Source of the DNA: Actinomycetota bacterium
GTDB taxonomy: Bacteria; Actinomycetota; Actinomycetes; S36-B12
Reading direction: 5' to 3'
Length of the DNA: 56,788 nucleotides
NCBI GenBank assembly: GCA_009700485.1
Contig: WLLZ01000001.1
Location: forward strand, 1 to 56,788
Part shown: positions 34,363 through 42,774 of the stretch, piece after piece
How the letters are laid out: each line of letters starts with the position of its first letter
Position numbering within the stretch: the stretch's first letter is position 1
Made by a program: the position numbers and the translations under genes
The notes under the pieces: model-generated
Databases searched by the model: none
Seen by the model: only the letters and a program-made list of their open reading frames with translations
Told to the model about the DNA's origin: nothing

Positions 34363-35292
34363 ATGCGGCTGGGCGTACTAGACATCGGGTCAAACACGGT
34401 GCACCTGTTACTTGTTGACGCTCATTACGGGGCAGCACCGATCCCGGCTTCAAAGCTAAAAATGCCGCTTCGATTGGCTGAGCATCTGACCCCTGACGGG
34501 CGCATCGATGACTTGGCGGTTGATGAGCTAATTGGGTTCATTCGCGAGGGTCAACAATTGTCCGAAGATAAAGGTGCCACCGAGGTAATGGTGTTTGCAA
34601 CATCGGCCATCCGAGAGGCCGGCAATGGCGAAGATGTGCTGCGCCGGGTACACGATGCCACGGGGGTTTCAATCGATGTTTTAACCGGTGAATCAGAGGC
34701 GCGCATGACATTCCTCGCGGTGCGCCGCTGGTTTGGTTGGTCAACCGGACGCTTACTCGTAGTCGATATCGGCGGTGGGTCCCTTGAACTAGCTTCGGGC
34801 GTGGACGAAGAACCAGACGTTGCCGTGTCTTTGCCACTCGGTGCCGGCCGCATGACTCGCGCGCACTTGGTCGGAGACCCTCCAACTTCGGATTCAATAC
34901 GTGATCTACGTCGACATGTGCGTGCTGAAATTGCATCGGTCACCGGGCGCATCTTGCGGGCCGGGGAGCCCAGCATTGCGGTGGCCACCTCAAAGACATT
35001 TAGGCAATTGGCGCGCATCGCTGGCTCAGCGCCTTCAACCGACGGCATGTATGCCCGTCGCGCCTTAAGTGTTACCGATCTTCAGTCATTGGTGAATAAA
35101 TTGAGCGGCTTGACCGCGGCTGAACGCGCCAAACTGCCAGGAGTCTCGTCGGGGCGCGCGGGCCAGTTGGTCGCGGGTGCCGTGGTTGCTGAAGCCGTCA
35201 TGGATTTACTCGATATTAAAGAGTTGGTGATTTGCCCATGGGCCTTGCGGGAGGGCGTAATTCTTCACCGCATGGATCGCCTACCCACATGA
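34363..35292 (+). CDS. ppx: Exopolyphosphatase (Ppx/GppA family)
   Basis: 309 residues from ATG 34363. The ASKHA-fold phosphate loops are LGVLDIGSNTVHLLL and LLVVDIGGGSLELASG, with FATSAIREAGN and the catalytic Glu region between. Length matches the short actinobacterial Ppx1-type enzymes that hydrolyse short-chain polyphosphate or ppGpp. The C-terminal ICPWALREGVIL is typical. Overlaps the ATPase start by four bases (ATGA). Confidence 0.94.
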   Translation: MRLGVLDIGSNTVHLLLVDAHYGAAPIPASKLKMPLRLAEHLTPDGRIDDLAVDELIGFIREGQQLSEDKGATEVMVFATSAIREAGNGEDVLRRVHDATGVSIDVLTGESEARMTFLAVRRWFGWSTGRLLVVDIGGGSLELASGVDEEPDVAVSLPLGAGRMTRAHLVGDPPTSDSIRDLRRHVRAEIASVTGRILRAGEPSIAVATSKTFRQLARIAGSAPSTDGMYARRALSVTDLQSLVNKLSGLTAAERAKLPGVSSGRAGQLVAGAVVAEAVMDLLDIKELVICPWALREGVILHRMDRLPT

Positions 35293-37607
35293 CGATGGTC
35301 GCTTCGGGGTTGACGAGCGCTGAGGTAGCTGAGCGGGTGGCTGCGGGTCGGGTAAACCATTCACCTGATGCAAACAGCCGAAGTATCAGCGACATCATCA
35401 AGGCCAACACATTTACTTGGTTCAACGGTCTGATCGGGATCATGTGGGTAGTAATGCTGATGATTGCGCCTATTCAGGATTCGCTCTTTGGTTTCGTGAT
35501 TGTCGCTAATACCGGGATCGGCATTATTCAGGAGTATCGGGCATCCCGTGCCCTAGCGAAGCTGGCGGTTATTGGCGAAGCGAAGCCAGTTGTGCGGCGT
35601 GACGGTAATGATATTGCTGTCAGCGCACACGACGTAGTACTCGATGACGTCATCGTTTTGAAGACCGGTGATCAACTAGTTGTTGATGGCGTCGTCCTCC
35701 ATGCCGATGGACTTGAAATTGACGAGAGCCTGCTTACCGGTGAGGCTGACCCGGTTGATATGCAAATCGACGCTCAGGCGATGTCTGGGTCTTTCGTGGT
35801 TGCCGGTTCAGGTCTGTATCGAGCCACGCGTGTTGGCCGTGACTCATTCGCTGCCGGATTAACCGAGCAGGCCAAGAAGTTTCACCAAACTAACTCTGAG
35901 CTTCGTGACTCGATCAACAGGTTCATCCGGCTCCTGTCGTACCTGCTCCTACCGGTTGGGCTGTTGCTGTTCTTCTCGCAGTGGCTGCGCGCTGACCTGC
36001 CAATTAAAGAAGTCTTGCGCGGCACTATTGCGGGCGTCGTGACCATGGTGCCTGAAGGTCTGGTGCTCCTTACCAGCATCGCGATGGCTGTCGCGGTCAT
36101 CCGGCTCGCCGCGAAGAAAGTGCTAGTCCAGGATCTTCCGGCGGTGGAGGTGCTAGCGCGGGTTGACACTATTTGCGTTGATAAGACGGGCACACTTACC
36201 GAGCCCGGTATGCAAGTGCGCGAAGTGCTGTCGTTGAGCGAAAACGTGAATATCGGTGAGGCGCTGGGTGCTTTGGCGGCTGTCGAATCCAGCCCAAATC
36301 CGACGCTACAGGCGATTGGTGCGCGTTACCCCAACCCGTCTTGGGCTGTTCAAACAAGTGTGCCTTTCTCAAGCTCTCGAAAATGGTCAGCCGCGACGTT
36401 TGCGGACCATGGGTCGTGGGTTGTTGGTGCTCCTGAAATGCTGCTTGCCGATGGTGACCCAGTTCGAAGCCGGGCTGACGCCATTGCGGGCGATGGCGCA
36501 CGGGTACTGCTACTAGGTACCAGCGACGTAAACCCAGATGCTGAACGTGGCCCAGGCCGTATCAACCCGGTGGCACTCGTAGTTATTGATCAAACCTTGC
36601 GTCCGGATGCCGCTGAAACTGTTGCCTATTTCCTCGAGCAAGATGTTCGAGTCAAGGTTATTTCAGGCGACAATGCGGCAACTGTTGGCGCAATTTCGGC
36701 GCAAGCCGGAGTCCCAGGCGCTGAAAACCCTGTTGATGCCCGCACGTTGCCGGAAGATACGGCCGATATCGCGAAGGTGCTGGAGACAGCTTCAGTATTC
36801 GGTCGCGTGACACCAACTCAGAAGCAATCTATGGTTGATGCATTGCACCTTCAAGGCTGCACGGTGGCGATGACCGGTGATGGCGTTAACGATGTGCTGG
36901 CGCTCAAGAGTGCCGATCTTGGCATTGCGATGGGCTCAGGCTCTGGGGCCACTCGCGCCGTCGCTCAACTAGTGCTCCTGGACGATAAGTGGTCGGTGAT
37001 GCCAAGTGTGGTGGCTGAGGGCCGGCGCGTATTAGGCAATATAGAACGAGTTGCTGATGTGTTCTTAACTAAGTCGTTCTACGCAATCTTCATTTCCATT
37101 GCCACCGGAGTATTCGCCGTTGCTTTCCCATTCTTGCCCAGACATATTTCACTACTCGGCGCACTGACGATTGGTATACCGGGCTTCTTCTTGGCCTTGA
37201 TGCCAAACACCGAGCGCTTTCGCCCCGGGTTCTTCAAGCGGGTATTGGTTTTCTCGGCACCGGCCGGAGCCATCGCGGCGCTGGCCGCTTTTACCAGTTA
37301 TGGTCTGGCTTTAAATATTGGCGAGCCGTTATCCAGCGCGCAGTCAGCGGCGACCGTAACACTATTCATCGTCGCCACGGCGGTCTTAATACAAAGTGCT
37401 AGACCGCTGAATCTAATTCGAATTGGGATTGTTGCCCTAATGATTTTACTGTTTCTAGGGGTACTCTTTGTGCCATTTTTCTCGAAACTATTTGCGCTGT
37501 CTCTTGGCCCAGAGCGCTACAGTCTTGTAGCAATTGTGGTTGGACTCGTCGGTGCCGGATGTATTTGGGTGATGACAATCATCACCGATAGGTGGCGTCG
37601 GGAGTGA
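35289..37607 (+). CDS. Cation-translocating P-type ATPase (CtpE-like)
   Basis: 772 residues from ATG 35289. Actuator LLTGEADPV; transmembrane ion-binding helix GVVTMVPEGLVLLTSIA (Pro-Glu-Gly-Leu); phosphorylation motif CVDKTGTLT with Asp298; hinge MTGDGVNDVLALKSADLGIA. No N-terminal heavy-metal domain and no CPC motif, so not a copper/zinc pump. Best fit is the mycobacterial CtpE group, reported as calcium transporters, with about ten membrane helices. Substrate is inferred. Sits between ppx and a sugar isomerase gene with overlaps at both ends. Confidence 0.92.
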   Translation: MTMVASGLTSAEVAERVAAGRVNHSPDANSRSISDIIKANTFTWFNGLIGIMWVVMLMIAPIQDSLFGFVIVANTGIGIIQEYRASRALAKLAVIGEAKPVVRRDGNDIAVSAHDVVLDDVIVLKTGDQLVVDGVVLHADGLEIDESLLTGEADPVDMQIDAQAMSGSFVVAGSGLYRATRVGRDSFAAGLTEQAKKFHQTNSELRDSINRFIRLLSYLLLPVGLLLFFSQWLRADLPIKEVLRGTIAGVVTMVPEGLVLLTSIAMAVAVIRLAAKKVLVQDLPAVEVLARVDTICVDKTGTLTEPGMQVREVLSLSENVNIGEALGALAAVESSPNPTLQAIGARYPNPSWAVQTSVPFSSSRKWSAATFADHGSWVVGAPEMLLADGDPVRSRADAIAGDGARVLLLGTSDVNPDAERGPGRINPVALVVIDQTLRPDAAETVAYFLEQDVRVKVISGDNAATVGAISAQAGVPGAENPVDARTLPEDTADIAKVLETASVFGRVTPTQKQSMVDALHLQGCTVAMTGDGVNDVLALKSADLGIAMGSGSGATRAVAQLVLLDDKWSVMPSVVAEGRRVLGNIERVADVFLTKSFYAIFISIATGVFAVAFPFLPRHISLLGALTIGIPGFFLALMPNTERFRPGFFKRVLVFSAPAGAIAALAAFTSYGLALNIGEPLSSAQSAATVTLFIVATAVLIQSARPLNLIRIGIVALMILLFLGVLFVPFFSKLFALSLGPERYSLVAIVVGLVGAGCIWVMTIITDRWRRE

Positions 37608-38383
37608 TTCCACTTATCGGCTTATCTACCTCGTCCGTTTATCCAGAAACCACAGCCGCCGCTTTTGAAATTGCCTCTTCACTTGGCTACGACGGCGTCG
37701 AAGTCATGGTTGGCACTGATTCAATAAGTCAAGATGTTGATGTACTGGCGGCTTTGGTCGATCACTATCAATTGCCGGTGCTTTCAATACATGCCCCTTG
37801 CCTGCTGGTAACTCAGCGAGTGTGGGGCACCGATTCATGGGCTAAATTGCGCAGGGCACAAGCCGTGGCTGAGCTACTCGGCGCGTCAACGGTGGTGGTG
37901 CACCCACCATTTAGGTGGCAGCGTGAGTACGCGCGTACTTTCGTGGGCGGGCTGGAGGCCATGCGTAGTGAGACCGCCGTGCAATTTGCGGTAGAGAACA
38001 TGTTCCCGTGGCGTGCGGTTTCGCAAAGGTTGCCAGCCTATTCACCGGGCTGGGATATCCGCGACGAGGATTACCCGCACACGACACTTGATCTATCGCA
38101 TACGTCGGTTTCCGGAAGCGATGCGCTGCAATTCGCTCGCGATCTTGGTGATCGGCTCAGCCATCTGCACCTAGCCGATGGCAGTGGCTCGGCACGCGAT
38201 GAGCATTTGGTTCCTGGGCGCGGTAGCCAACCTGCTGGTGCCGTACTCAGCCACTTAGCTACAACCGGGTTCGCTGGCTCGGTCATCGTCGAAGTAAGTA
38301 CTCGGGGTGCGGGGTCACGTGAAATTCGCGAGATTGATCTAATCGAGGCCCTGGCCTTTGCCAGGTTGCACCTGCGGCTTTAA
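37592..38383 (+). CDS. Sugar phosphate isomerase/epimerase (AP endonuclease 2 fold)
   Basis: 263 residues from GTG 37592; GTG 37604 would give the classic GTGA overlap with the ATPase stop and is equally likely. TIM-barrel motifs: GYDGVEVMVG, LPVLSIHAPC, STVVVHPPFRWQREYA, FAVENMFPW, LDLSHTSVSG, SHLHLADGSG and VIVEVSTRG supply the metal-binding Glu/Asp/His. Conserved next to ppx in actinomycetes. The specific sugar is unknown. Confidence 0.85.
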   Translation: MASGVIPLIGLSTSSVYPETTAAAFEIASSLGYDGVEVMVGTDSISQDVDVLAALVDHYQLPVLSIHAPCLLVTQRVWGTDSWAKLRRAQAVAELLGASTVVVHPPFRWQREYARTFVGGLEAMRSETAVQFAVENMFPWRAVSQRLPAYSPGWDIRDEDYPHTTLDLSHTSVSGSDALQFARDLGDRLSHLHLADGSGSARDEHLVPGRGSQPAGAVLSHLATTGFAGSVIVEVSTRGAGSREIREIDLIEALAFARLHLRL

Positions 38384-38468
38384 CACTTTTACTGATCGCG
38401 CCTTAAGGCGCCACTGCGTTGCCGAAAATTGCGCAGGCGGGCAATTCATAGTCGGCGCTCGGCCCTGA

Positions 38469-38639
38469 ACCTGCTCGAACCGTCGCGGCTGGGCCCGGTA
38501 CCTGCTCGAACCGTCATGGCTGGACCTTGTACCTGCTCGAACCGTCGCGGCTGGGCCCGGTACCTGCTCGAACCGTAGCGGCTGGGCCCGCTACCTGCTC
38601 GAACCGTCATGGCTGGACCTTGTACCTGCTCGAACCGTC
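38469..38639. repeat. 31-bp tandem repeat array, 5.5 units
   Basis: Units start at 38469, 38500, 38531, 38562, 38593 and 38624 (the last partial, 16 bases). Each begins ACCTGCTCGAACCGT. Two variants exist: type A ends CGCGGCTGGGCCCGGT, type B CATGGCTGGACCTTGT, arranged A-B-A-A'-B-partial. Units are contiguous with no unique spacers, so it is not a CRISPR. Each contains AACCGTC, which can pair with the TGACGGTT sequences just downstream. Possible multimeric protein-binding site. Confidence 0.9.
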
Positions 38640-38657
38640 ATTTATTGACGGTTTTTT
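38633..38657 (+). terminator. Intrinsic-terminator-like hairpin at the array end
   Basis: Stem AACCGTCA (38633-38640) and TGACGGTT (38646-38653), loop TTTAT, followed by TTTT to 38657. The first arm is the end of the last repeat unit. An alternative longer stem pairs 38624-38640 with 38657-38673 (17 bases, two mismatches) and would exclude this terminator. Confidence 0.6.
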
Positions 38658-38732
38658 GACGGTTTCAGCAGGTTGAAGAATCGGGCACTTGCTGAGCGGC
38701 GGTCAGCACCGGTGCCCGGTACGGTGATGGGC

Positions 38733-39335
38733 ATGGCTGAGCCTGACTTCACCTCATCGATTTTGGGCGCTGCTCGGGCGGTACTGGGCGCTCGAGGCTA
38801 TGCCAACACCACCATCAAGACGGTGGCTGCCTCGGCCGGAGTGGCCCCAGGGGTTGTTCGATCGCTGTACGCCAACAAGGAGCAATTACTGGCAGCGGCT
38901 ATCAGGGTGCCATTTGATCCGTCCGGCAGCATCCCTAAATTAATTGCTCCGGGTCTTGATGGCATGGGTGAGCGCTTGGTGCGCCTAACCTTGCAACTTA
39001 GTGGCGATGAGAAAGTGCGCAAGGACGCCACCAATTTGGTGCAGTCGGCACGCGAGTCTGCCGGAGTTGAGCAGCTGCGAGTTCTAACCGACTACCTGCA
39101 GGCCACCTTGCTTGATCGGGTGGTCGGGGCAATTGGCGTTCCAGATGCGCGCATGCGCGGCGCTTTAATTACCGCGTACTTAGCCGGGGTGGCTGCGACA
39201 CGATCGATATTGAACGTGGAGCCACTTGCTTCAGCCACTGACGAGCTTGTAGTGGCACTTGTTGCACCCACTATCCAACGACTACTCGACCCAACACAGC
39301 CACTTGCTGCCAAGGATGCAGCCGGGCAGCCATAA
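38733..39335 (+). CDS. TetR family transcriptional regulator
   Basis: 200 residues from ATG 38733 (ATG 38727 and GTG 38724 are alternatives; the frame further upstream is unsupported). N-terminal helix-turn-helix: ILGAARAVLGARGYANTTIK then VAASAGVAPGVVRSLYANKE, the normal TetR helix 2-3 with LYANKEQL in place of YYHFxSKE. The C-terminal ligand domain is variable. It lies after the tandem repeat array and 9 bases before proline dehydrogenase, which it may regulate; ligand unknown. Confidence 0.87.
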   Translation: MAEPDFTSSILGAARAVLGARGYANTTIKTVAASAGVAPGVVRSLYANKEQLLAAAIRVPFDPSGSIPKLIAPGLDGMGERLVRLTLQLSGDEKVRKDATNLVQSARESAGVEQLRVLTDYLQATLLDRVVGAIGVPDARMRGALITAYLAGVAATRSILNVEPLASATDELVVALVAPTIQRLLDPTQPLAAKDAAGQP

Positions 39336-39344
39336 GGTCATCGG

Positions 39345-40253
39345 GTGCCAATAGTTCGCAGTATCTTCGAGCAGATTGCCAAGAACGATGCCCTCGGGGC
39401 GTTCATAGCAGGTACGCCGGTTGGCCGCGAGTTCGTGCACCGGGTTGCCGGGGGTGAGCAAGTTGAAGATGTAATTGAAGCAGCACAACAGTTGGCCGAC
39501 TCTGGACGTCTTATTAGTTTGGAGCGTGCGGTCCGCGGCGACATCGAAGAGTCAGAGAGCACCTTGGTCTTTGCCGACTACGCAATGGCCGTGAGCGCGC
39601 TAGCTTCAACATCGTTAGCTCGCATCTCCGAGGTGGCAATTCTCCCGGAGTTCATACTTGGTGGACGTTCCAGAGTCGCGCCGCTGAGGCAATTGTGCGC
39701 ACAGGCGCAGGCCAGTCAAGTAGGTGTGATGATCGGGATGGGTCCCGCTGATTTGGTTGATGAGACGATTGATCTAGTTGGTGGATTACGCTCGGATGGC
39801 TTCGACGTTGGAGTGACGTTGCAGTCAGTGCTAAGACGTACCGAAATAGATTGCGAAACCTTCGGGGGTCGGGTGCGCCTTGTTAAAGGGGCACATAGCT
39901 CTGGCTCACTTGATCGATTCGGCCCGGCGATAGAAGTGGACAAGTCGTATATCCGCTGCGCCAAAGCCCTGTTGAGAGCAAATGCTGAATCTGGTTTTGC
40001 CACCCATGACCCCCGCCTAATTGAGATCATCCAGACGGTCGCCGCTCGGCTTCATCATGAAAAAGGCAGTTACGAGTTCGCCATGTATTACGGCCGCAGT
40101 TCGGGGTTGCAGCAGCGGTTGGTCGACGCGGGTGAGGCGGTTCGGGTGTATATCCCGTTCGGCCCGCAGTGGTTCGGCCGCCTCGTGGGAGGCTTGGCCG
40201 AAAGACCGTCCGGTTTACTCCCGGCGATCAGGTCGCTGCTGCCAGGTGCCTGA
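39345..40253 (+). CDS. Proline dehydrogenase
   Basis: 302 residues from GTG 39345. FAD-dependent TIM barrel: LVFADYAMAVSALAS, VGVTLQSVLRRTEID (FAD site), GGRVRLVKGAHS and YIPFGPQWFGRLVGGLAERP, the PRODH C-terminal substrate-Arg motif. It oxidises proline to pyrroline-5-carboxylate with electrons to the quinone pool. It lies 25 bases before proC, which performs the reverse conversion, so one transcript may carry both enzymes. Confidence 0.92.
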   Translation: MPIVRSIFEQIAKNDALGAFIAGTPVGREFVHRVAGGEQVEDVIEAAQQLADSGRLISLERAVRGDIEESESTLVFADYAMAVSALASTSLARISEVAILPEFILGGRSRVAPLRQLCAQAQASQVGVMIGMGPADLVDETIDLVGGLRSDGFDVGVTLQSVLRRTEIDCETFGGRVRLVKGAHSSGSLDRFGPAIEVDKSYIRCAKALLRANAESGFATHDPRLIEIIQTVAARLHHEKGSYEFAMYYGRSSGLQQRLVDAGEAVRVYIPFGPQWFGRLVGGLAERPSGLLPAIRSLLPGA

Positions 40254-40278
40254 TAACCGTTTATCGAAAGGAAATGAC

Positions 40279-41076
40279 GTGACACGAATCGCGGTCCTTG
40301 GCGGCGGGGTGATGGGCGAGGCGCTAATCGTCGGCCTACAGCACCAAATGAACCCCTCTCCGATTATCGTGGTGGCCGAAAAACGACCGGATCGGTCGGC
40401 TGAGCTCATTGACCGGTTTGGTGTGACGATTGCGGCTCCGGCTGACGCCGTAATTGATGCCGACGTGGTAATCATCGTGGTTAAGCCGCAGGACATCCGC
40501 GCGGTAGTAAATGAGATTGCAACTGGCGTGGCCGACGGCGCCTTGGTTATTTCCATCGCTGCCGGCATCACTACTTCGTCAATTGAAGAAGTAATCCCGC
40601 AAGCTAATGTGGTGCGGGCAATGCCAAATACGCCGGCGCGAATTGAACTTGGGGTCACCGGGATTAGTGCAGGCGCCAATTGCGCTGCATCGGCCGCGAC
40701 CCAAGCTGCGGGGTTACTGGCATCAGTTGGCACCGTCATTTTGGTGCCCGAAGATTTACAAGATGCAATTACCGCAGTTTCCGGCAGTGGCCCGGCATAT
40801 GTTTTCTATTTAGCTGAGGCCCTGATGGCTGGTGCGCTGGAGGTGGGGCTAAGTGCGAAAGATGCTCGAACCGCGGTGGTGCACACCCTGCTCGGCGCAG
40901 CCCACCTACTTGAGGTAAGCCACGAAGAGCCAGCGGTGCTGCGCGGCAAGGTCACCTCACCCGGTGGCACCACCGCGGCGGCCATAGCGGTGTTGCAAGA
41001 GCATGAGGTCCTGGACACTTTCGTTGCGGCGATCAAAGCCGCACGGGATCGAAGCCAGGAGTTAGCTAGATCGTGA
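40279..41076 (+). CDS. proC: Pyrroline-5-carboxylate reductase
   Basis: 265 residues from GTG 40279 with GAAAGGA (40266-40272); the open frame to 40021 overlaps PRODH and is ignored. Rossmann motif IAVLGGGVMGEAL, PxTP loop VVRAMPNTPARI, VSGSGPAYVFYLAEAL and the C-terminal signature KVTSPGGTTAAAI. Makes proline from P5C with NAD(P)H. Precedes the bldC-like gene as in mycobacteria. Confidence 0.96.
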   Translation: MTRIAVLGGGVMGEALIVGLQHQMNPSPIIVVAEKRPDRSAELIDRFGVTIAAPADAVIDADVVIIVVKPQDIRAVVNEIATGVADGALVISIAAGITTSSIEEVIPQANVVRAMPNTPARIELGVTGISAGANCAASAATQAAGLLASVGTVILVPEDLQDAITAVSGSGPAYVFYLAEALMAGALEVGLSAKDARTAVVHTLLGAAHLLEVSHEEPAVLRGKVTSPGGTTAAAIAVLQEHEVLDTFVAAIKAARDRSQELARS

Positions 41077-41375
41077 GCAGGCGGTTAGCGGTGGTCAGGT
41101 GGGTCGCGGTCGGTGGGGGAGGCTAATAGTGGCGAGATCACCTGCCGCGGGCCTGGCCCCAACTAATTACCAAAGCCAGCGGCCACCGAGTGGATCCGTA
41201 GGCTGAACTCCCAAAGGTGGGTCCTAATGGTGGATTAGGGCACCCCGTAGCCCAATTCTTTAGCAATTTGGCAAACCACCTTTCCCTGTGGCCCCGGGTG
41301 CCACTAGTGTTCGGTCTCTGATCACGCATCGGCAGGGGAGCCGAAGCGGACTGCCTGCAGAAAGTTCGGTGCCAA
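41077..41375. other. 299-base spacer before the HTH gene
   Basis: No coding frame is convincing. Small dyads include GTGGC-N7-GCCAC around 41288-41304 and GGGC-N8-GCCC near 41239. It probably holds the promoter and a long leader for the BldC-like gene, which has no obvious ribosome site. Confidence 0.4.
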
Positions 41376-41582
41376 ATGACCAGTAACGTCGAGCGCGGCT
41401 TTGCCGAGGTTCGCTTCCTGACAGTTGCCGAGGTTGCCTCGGTAATGCGGGTCTCCAAGATGACTGTTTATCGATTGGTGCACGGCGGTGAGCTGCCCGC
41501 GGTCCGCGTTGGCCGCTCCTTCCGGGTGCCAGAGCAGGCCGTCCACGACTACCTTCGGGACTCCTTCGTGGAGACCGCCTGA
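41376..41582 (+). CDS. BldC/excisionase-type helix-turn-helix protein
   Basis: 68 residues from ATG 41376, no clear ribosome site. The MerR-like HTH is LTVAEVASVMRVSKMTVYRL followed by the wing ELPAVRVGRSFRVPEQAVHDYL. Nearly the same protein sits after proC in mycobacteria and streptomycetes. A small DNA-binding protein, probably a global regulator; targets unknown. A terminator-like hairpin follows at 41613. Confidence 0.92.
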   Translation: MTSNVERGFAEVRFLTVAEVASVMRVSKMTVYRLVHGGELPAVRVGRSFRVPEQAVHDYLRDSFVETA

Positions 41583-41612
41583 GGCCCCAGATAGGCTGCA
41601 TGTTGCTAGTGC

Positions 41613-41642
41613 GCGTTCCTGGAATTCCTGAACGCATTTTTT
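41613..41642 (+). terminator. Intrinsic terminator after the HTH gene
   Basis: GCGTTC (41613-41618) and GAACGC (41630-41635) form a stem with an 11-base loop containing GGAATTCC, followed by ATTTTTT. It would separate the HTH gene from the tiny ribosomal protein gene that begins 25 bases later. Confidence 0.55.
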
Positions 41643-41666
41643 GAATGACGAACGCGAGGATTTTTC

Positions 41667-41765
41667 ATGGGCTCAGTGATAAAGAAGCGCCGCAAGCGGA
41701 TGGCAAAGAAGAAGCACCGCAAACTGCTGCGCCGTACCCGAGTTCAGCGGCGCAACAAGGGCTAG
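41667..41765 (+). CDS. Small ribosomal protein bS22 (AURKAIP1/COX24-like), 32 residues
   Basis: ATG 41667 follows GAGGA (41655-41659). The 32-residue product starts MGSVIKKRRKRMAKKKH, contains KLLRRTRVQRRN and ends NKG; about half of its residues are Lys or Arg. Mycobacterial ribosome structures contain this protein near the small-subunit decoding region, and it lies between the HTH and epimerase genes across actinomycetes. Too short for most gene finders. Confidence 0.93.
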   Translation: MGSVIKKRRKRMAKKKHRKLLRRTRVQRRNKG

Positions 41766-41814
41766 TCAGGAACCGGTAACGAGTCACCGTGATCAGCAAG
41801 CTAGGGGGTCGGTC

Positions 41815-42774
41815 ATGGGGCGCATAGTCCTAGTCACCGGTGTCTCGCGTTATCTCGGTGGGCAAATTGCCCGAATCCTCGCTAAGGATCCGAGTATTGA
41901 TCAGGTAATCGGTGTTGACGTAATACCGCCGAAAGTTAAGTTGTCGCAGATGCAGTTCGTCCGCGCCGATATCCGAAACCCAGTTATTGCCAAGGTCCTT
42001 GGCGAGGCCGGCGTCGACACCGTTGTCCACATGGGGGTGATTGCTACCCCGAGGCAGGCCGGTGGTCGGGCGACCATGAAAGAAATCAACGTCATCGGCA
42101 CGATGCAGTTACTCGCGGCCTGTCAGCGCACCCCTAGTGTCAAGGCATTAGTTGTGAAGTCGTCAGCTTCGGTATACGGAAGTGGGCCAAAGGACCCAGC
42201 GATGTTCACCGAAGAGATGCAGCCTCGGCATACCCCGCGGTCAGGGTGGGCGAAAGACTCGGTTGAGGTGGAGGGATTCGTACGCGGTTTTGCGCGCCGA
42301 CGGCCAGATGTGGCTGTCACCACTTTGCGGTTCGCGAACATCATTGGCCCTGGTATCGATACGGCGATGACAACCTATTTTTCGCTACCGGTGATACCGA
42401 CGGTGTTGGGGTTTGATGCTCGGTTGCAATTCATTCATGAAGATGACGGCCTTGAGTTCATTAAGCGTGCAGTGTTGGGTAGTTATGCCGGGACTTTCAA
42501 TGTCGCGGGCAGCGGCATTTTGATGCTGTCTCAGGCGATCCGTCGAACCGGTCACAAACGCGTTTCACTTCCGGAGTTTTTGTTCATGCCGGTTGGTCGC
42601 AGCATTAGCAGTGCTGGGCTAATTGATTTCACCACCGAACAGGTGCGTTACTTGACTTTTGGCAGGGTACTTGACACCTCCCTTGCCCAAACGACTTTTG
42701 GACACACTCCGATGTATTCAACTCCGCAAGCATTCGCGAGTTTTCTAGCTCGACGCGAGGTATCCGTTGCCTAA
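41815..42774 (+). CDS. NAD-dependent sugar epimerase/dehydratase
   Basis: 319 residues, ATG 41815. Extended SDR fold: VLVTGVSRYLGGQIARIL (a GxxxxG variant of the usual TGxxGxxG), VHMGVIATPRQAG and SSASVYGSG. The usual YxxxK Tyr is replaced near GWAKDSVE (SGWAKDS), so catalysis may differ from GalE. It is the Rv0501 type that sits between bS22 and an acyltransferase in actinomycetes; substrate unknown. Overlaps the acyltransferase by eight bases. Confidence 0.85.
   Translation: MGRIVLVTGVSRYLGGQIARILAKDPSIDQVIGVDVIPPKVKLSQMQFVRADIRNPVIAKVLGEAGVDTVVHMGVIATPRQAGGRATMKEINVIGTMQLLAACQRTPSVKALVVKSSASVYGSGPKDPAMFTEEMQPRHTPRSGWAKDSVEVEGFVRGFARRRPDVAVTTLRFANIIGPGIDTAMTTYFSLPVIPTVLGFDARLQFIHEDDGLEFIKRAVLGSYAGTFNVAGSGILMLSQAIRRTGHKRVSLPEFLFMPVGRSISSAGLIDFTTEQVRYLTFGRVLDTSLAQTTFGHTPMYSTPQAFASFLARREVSVA

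Larger units (their letters stand above)
38384..38732. other. Intergenic region with palindrome, tandem repeat array and terminator
   Basis: 349 bases without a gene. It starts with a perfect 14-bp palindrome GCGCCTTAAGGCGC (38398-38411) and a small stem (AATTGC..GCAATT), followed by the 31-bp array and the terminator-like hairpin described separately. Short frames here are repeat-derived. Confidence 0.8.

Noticed and set aside
38469..38639. CRISPR array
   Set aside because: The 31-base units follow each other directly with no unique spacers, and no cas genes are present.
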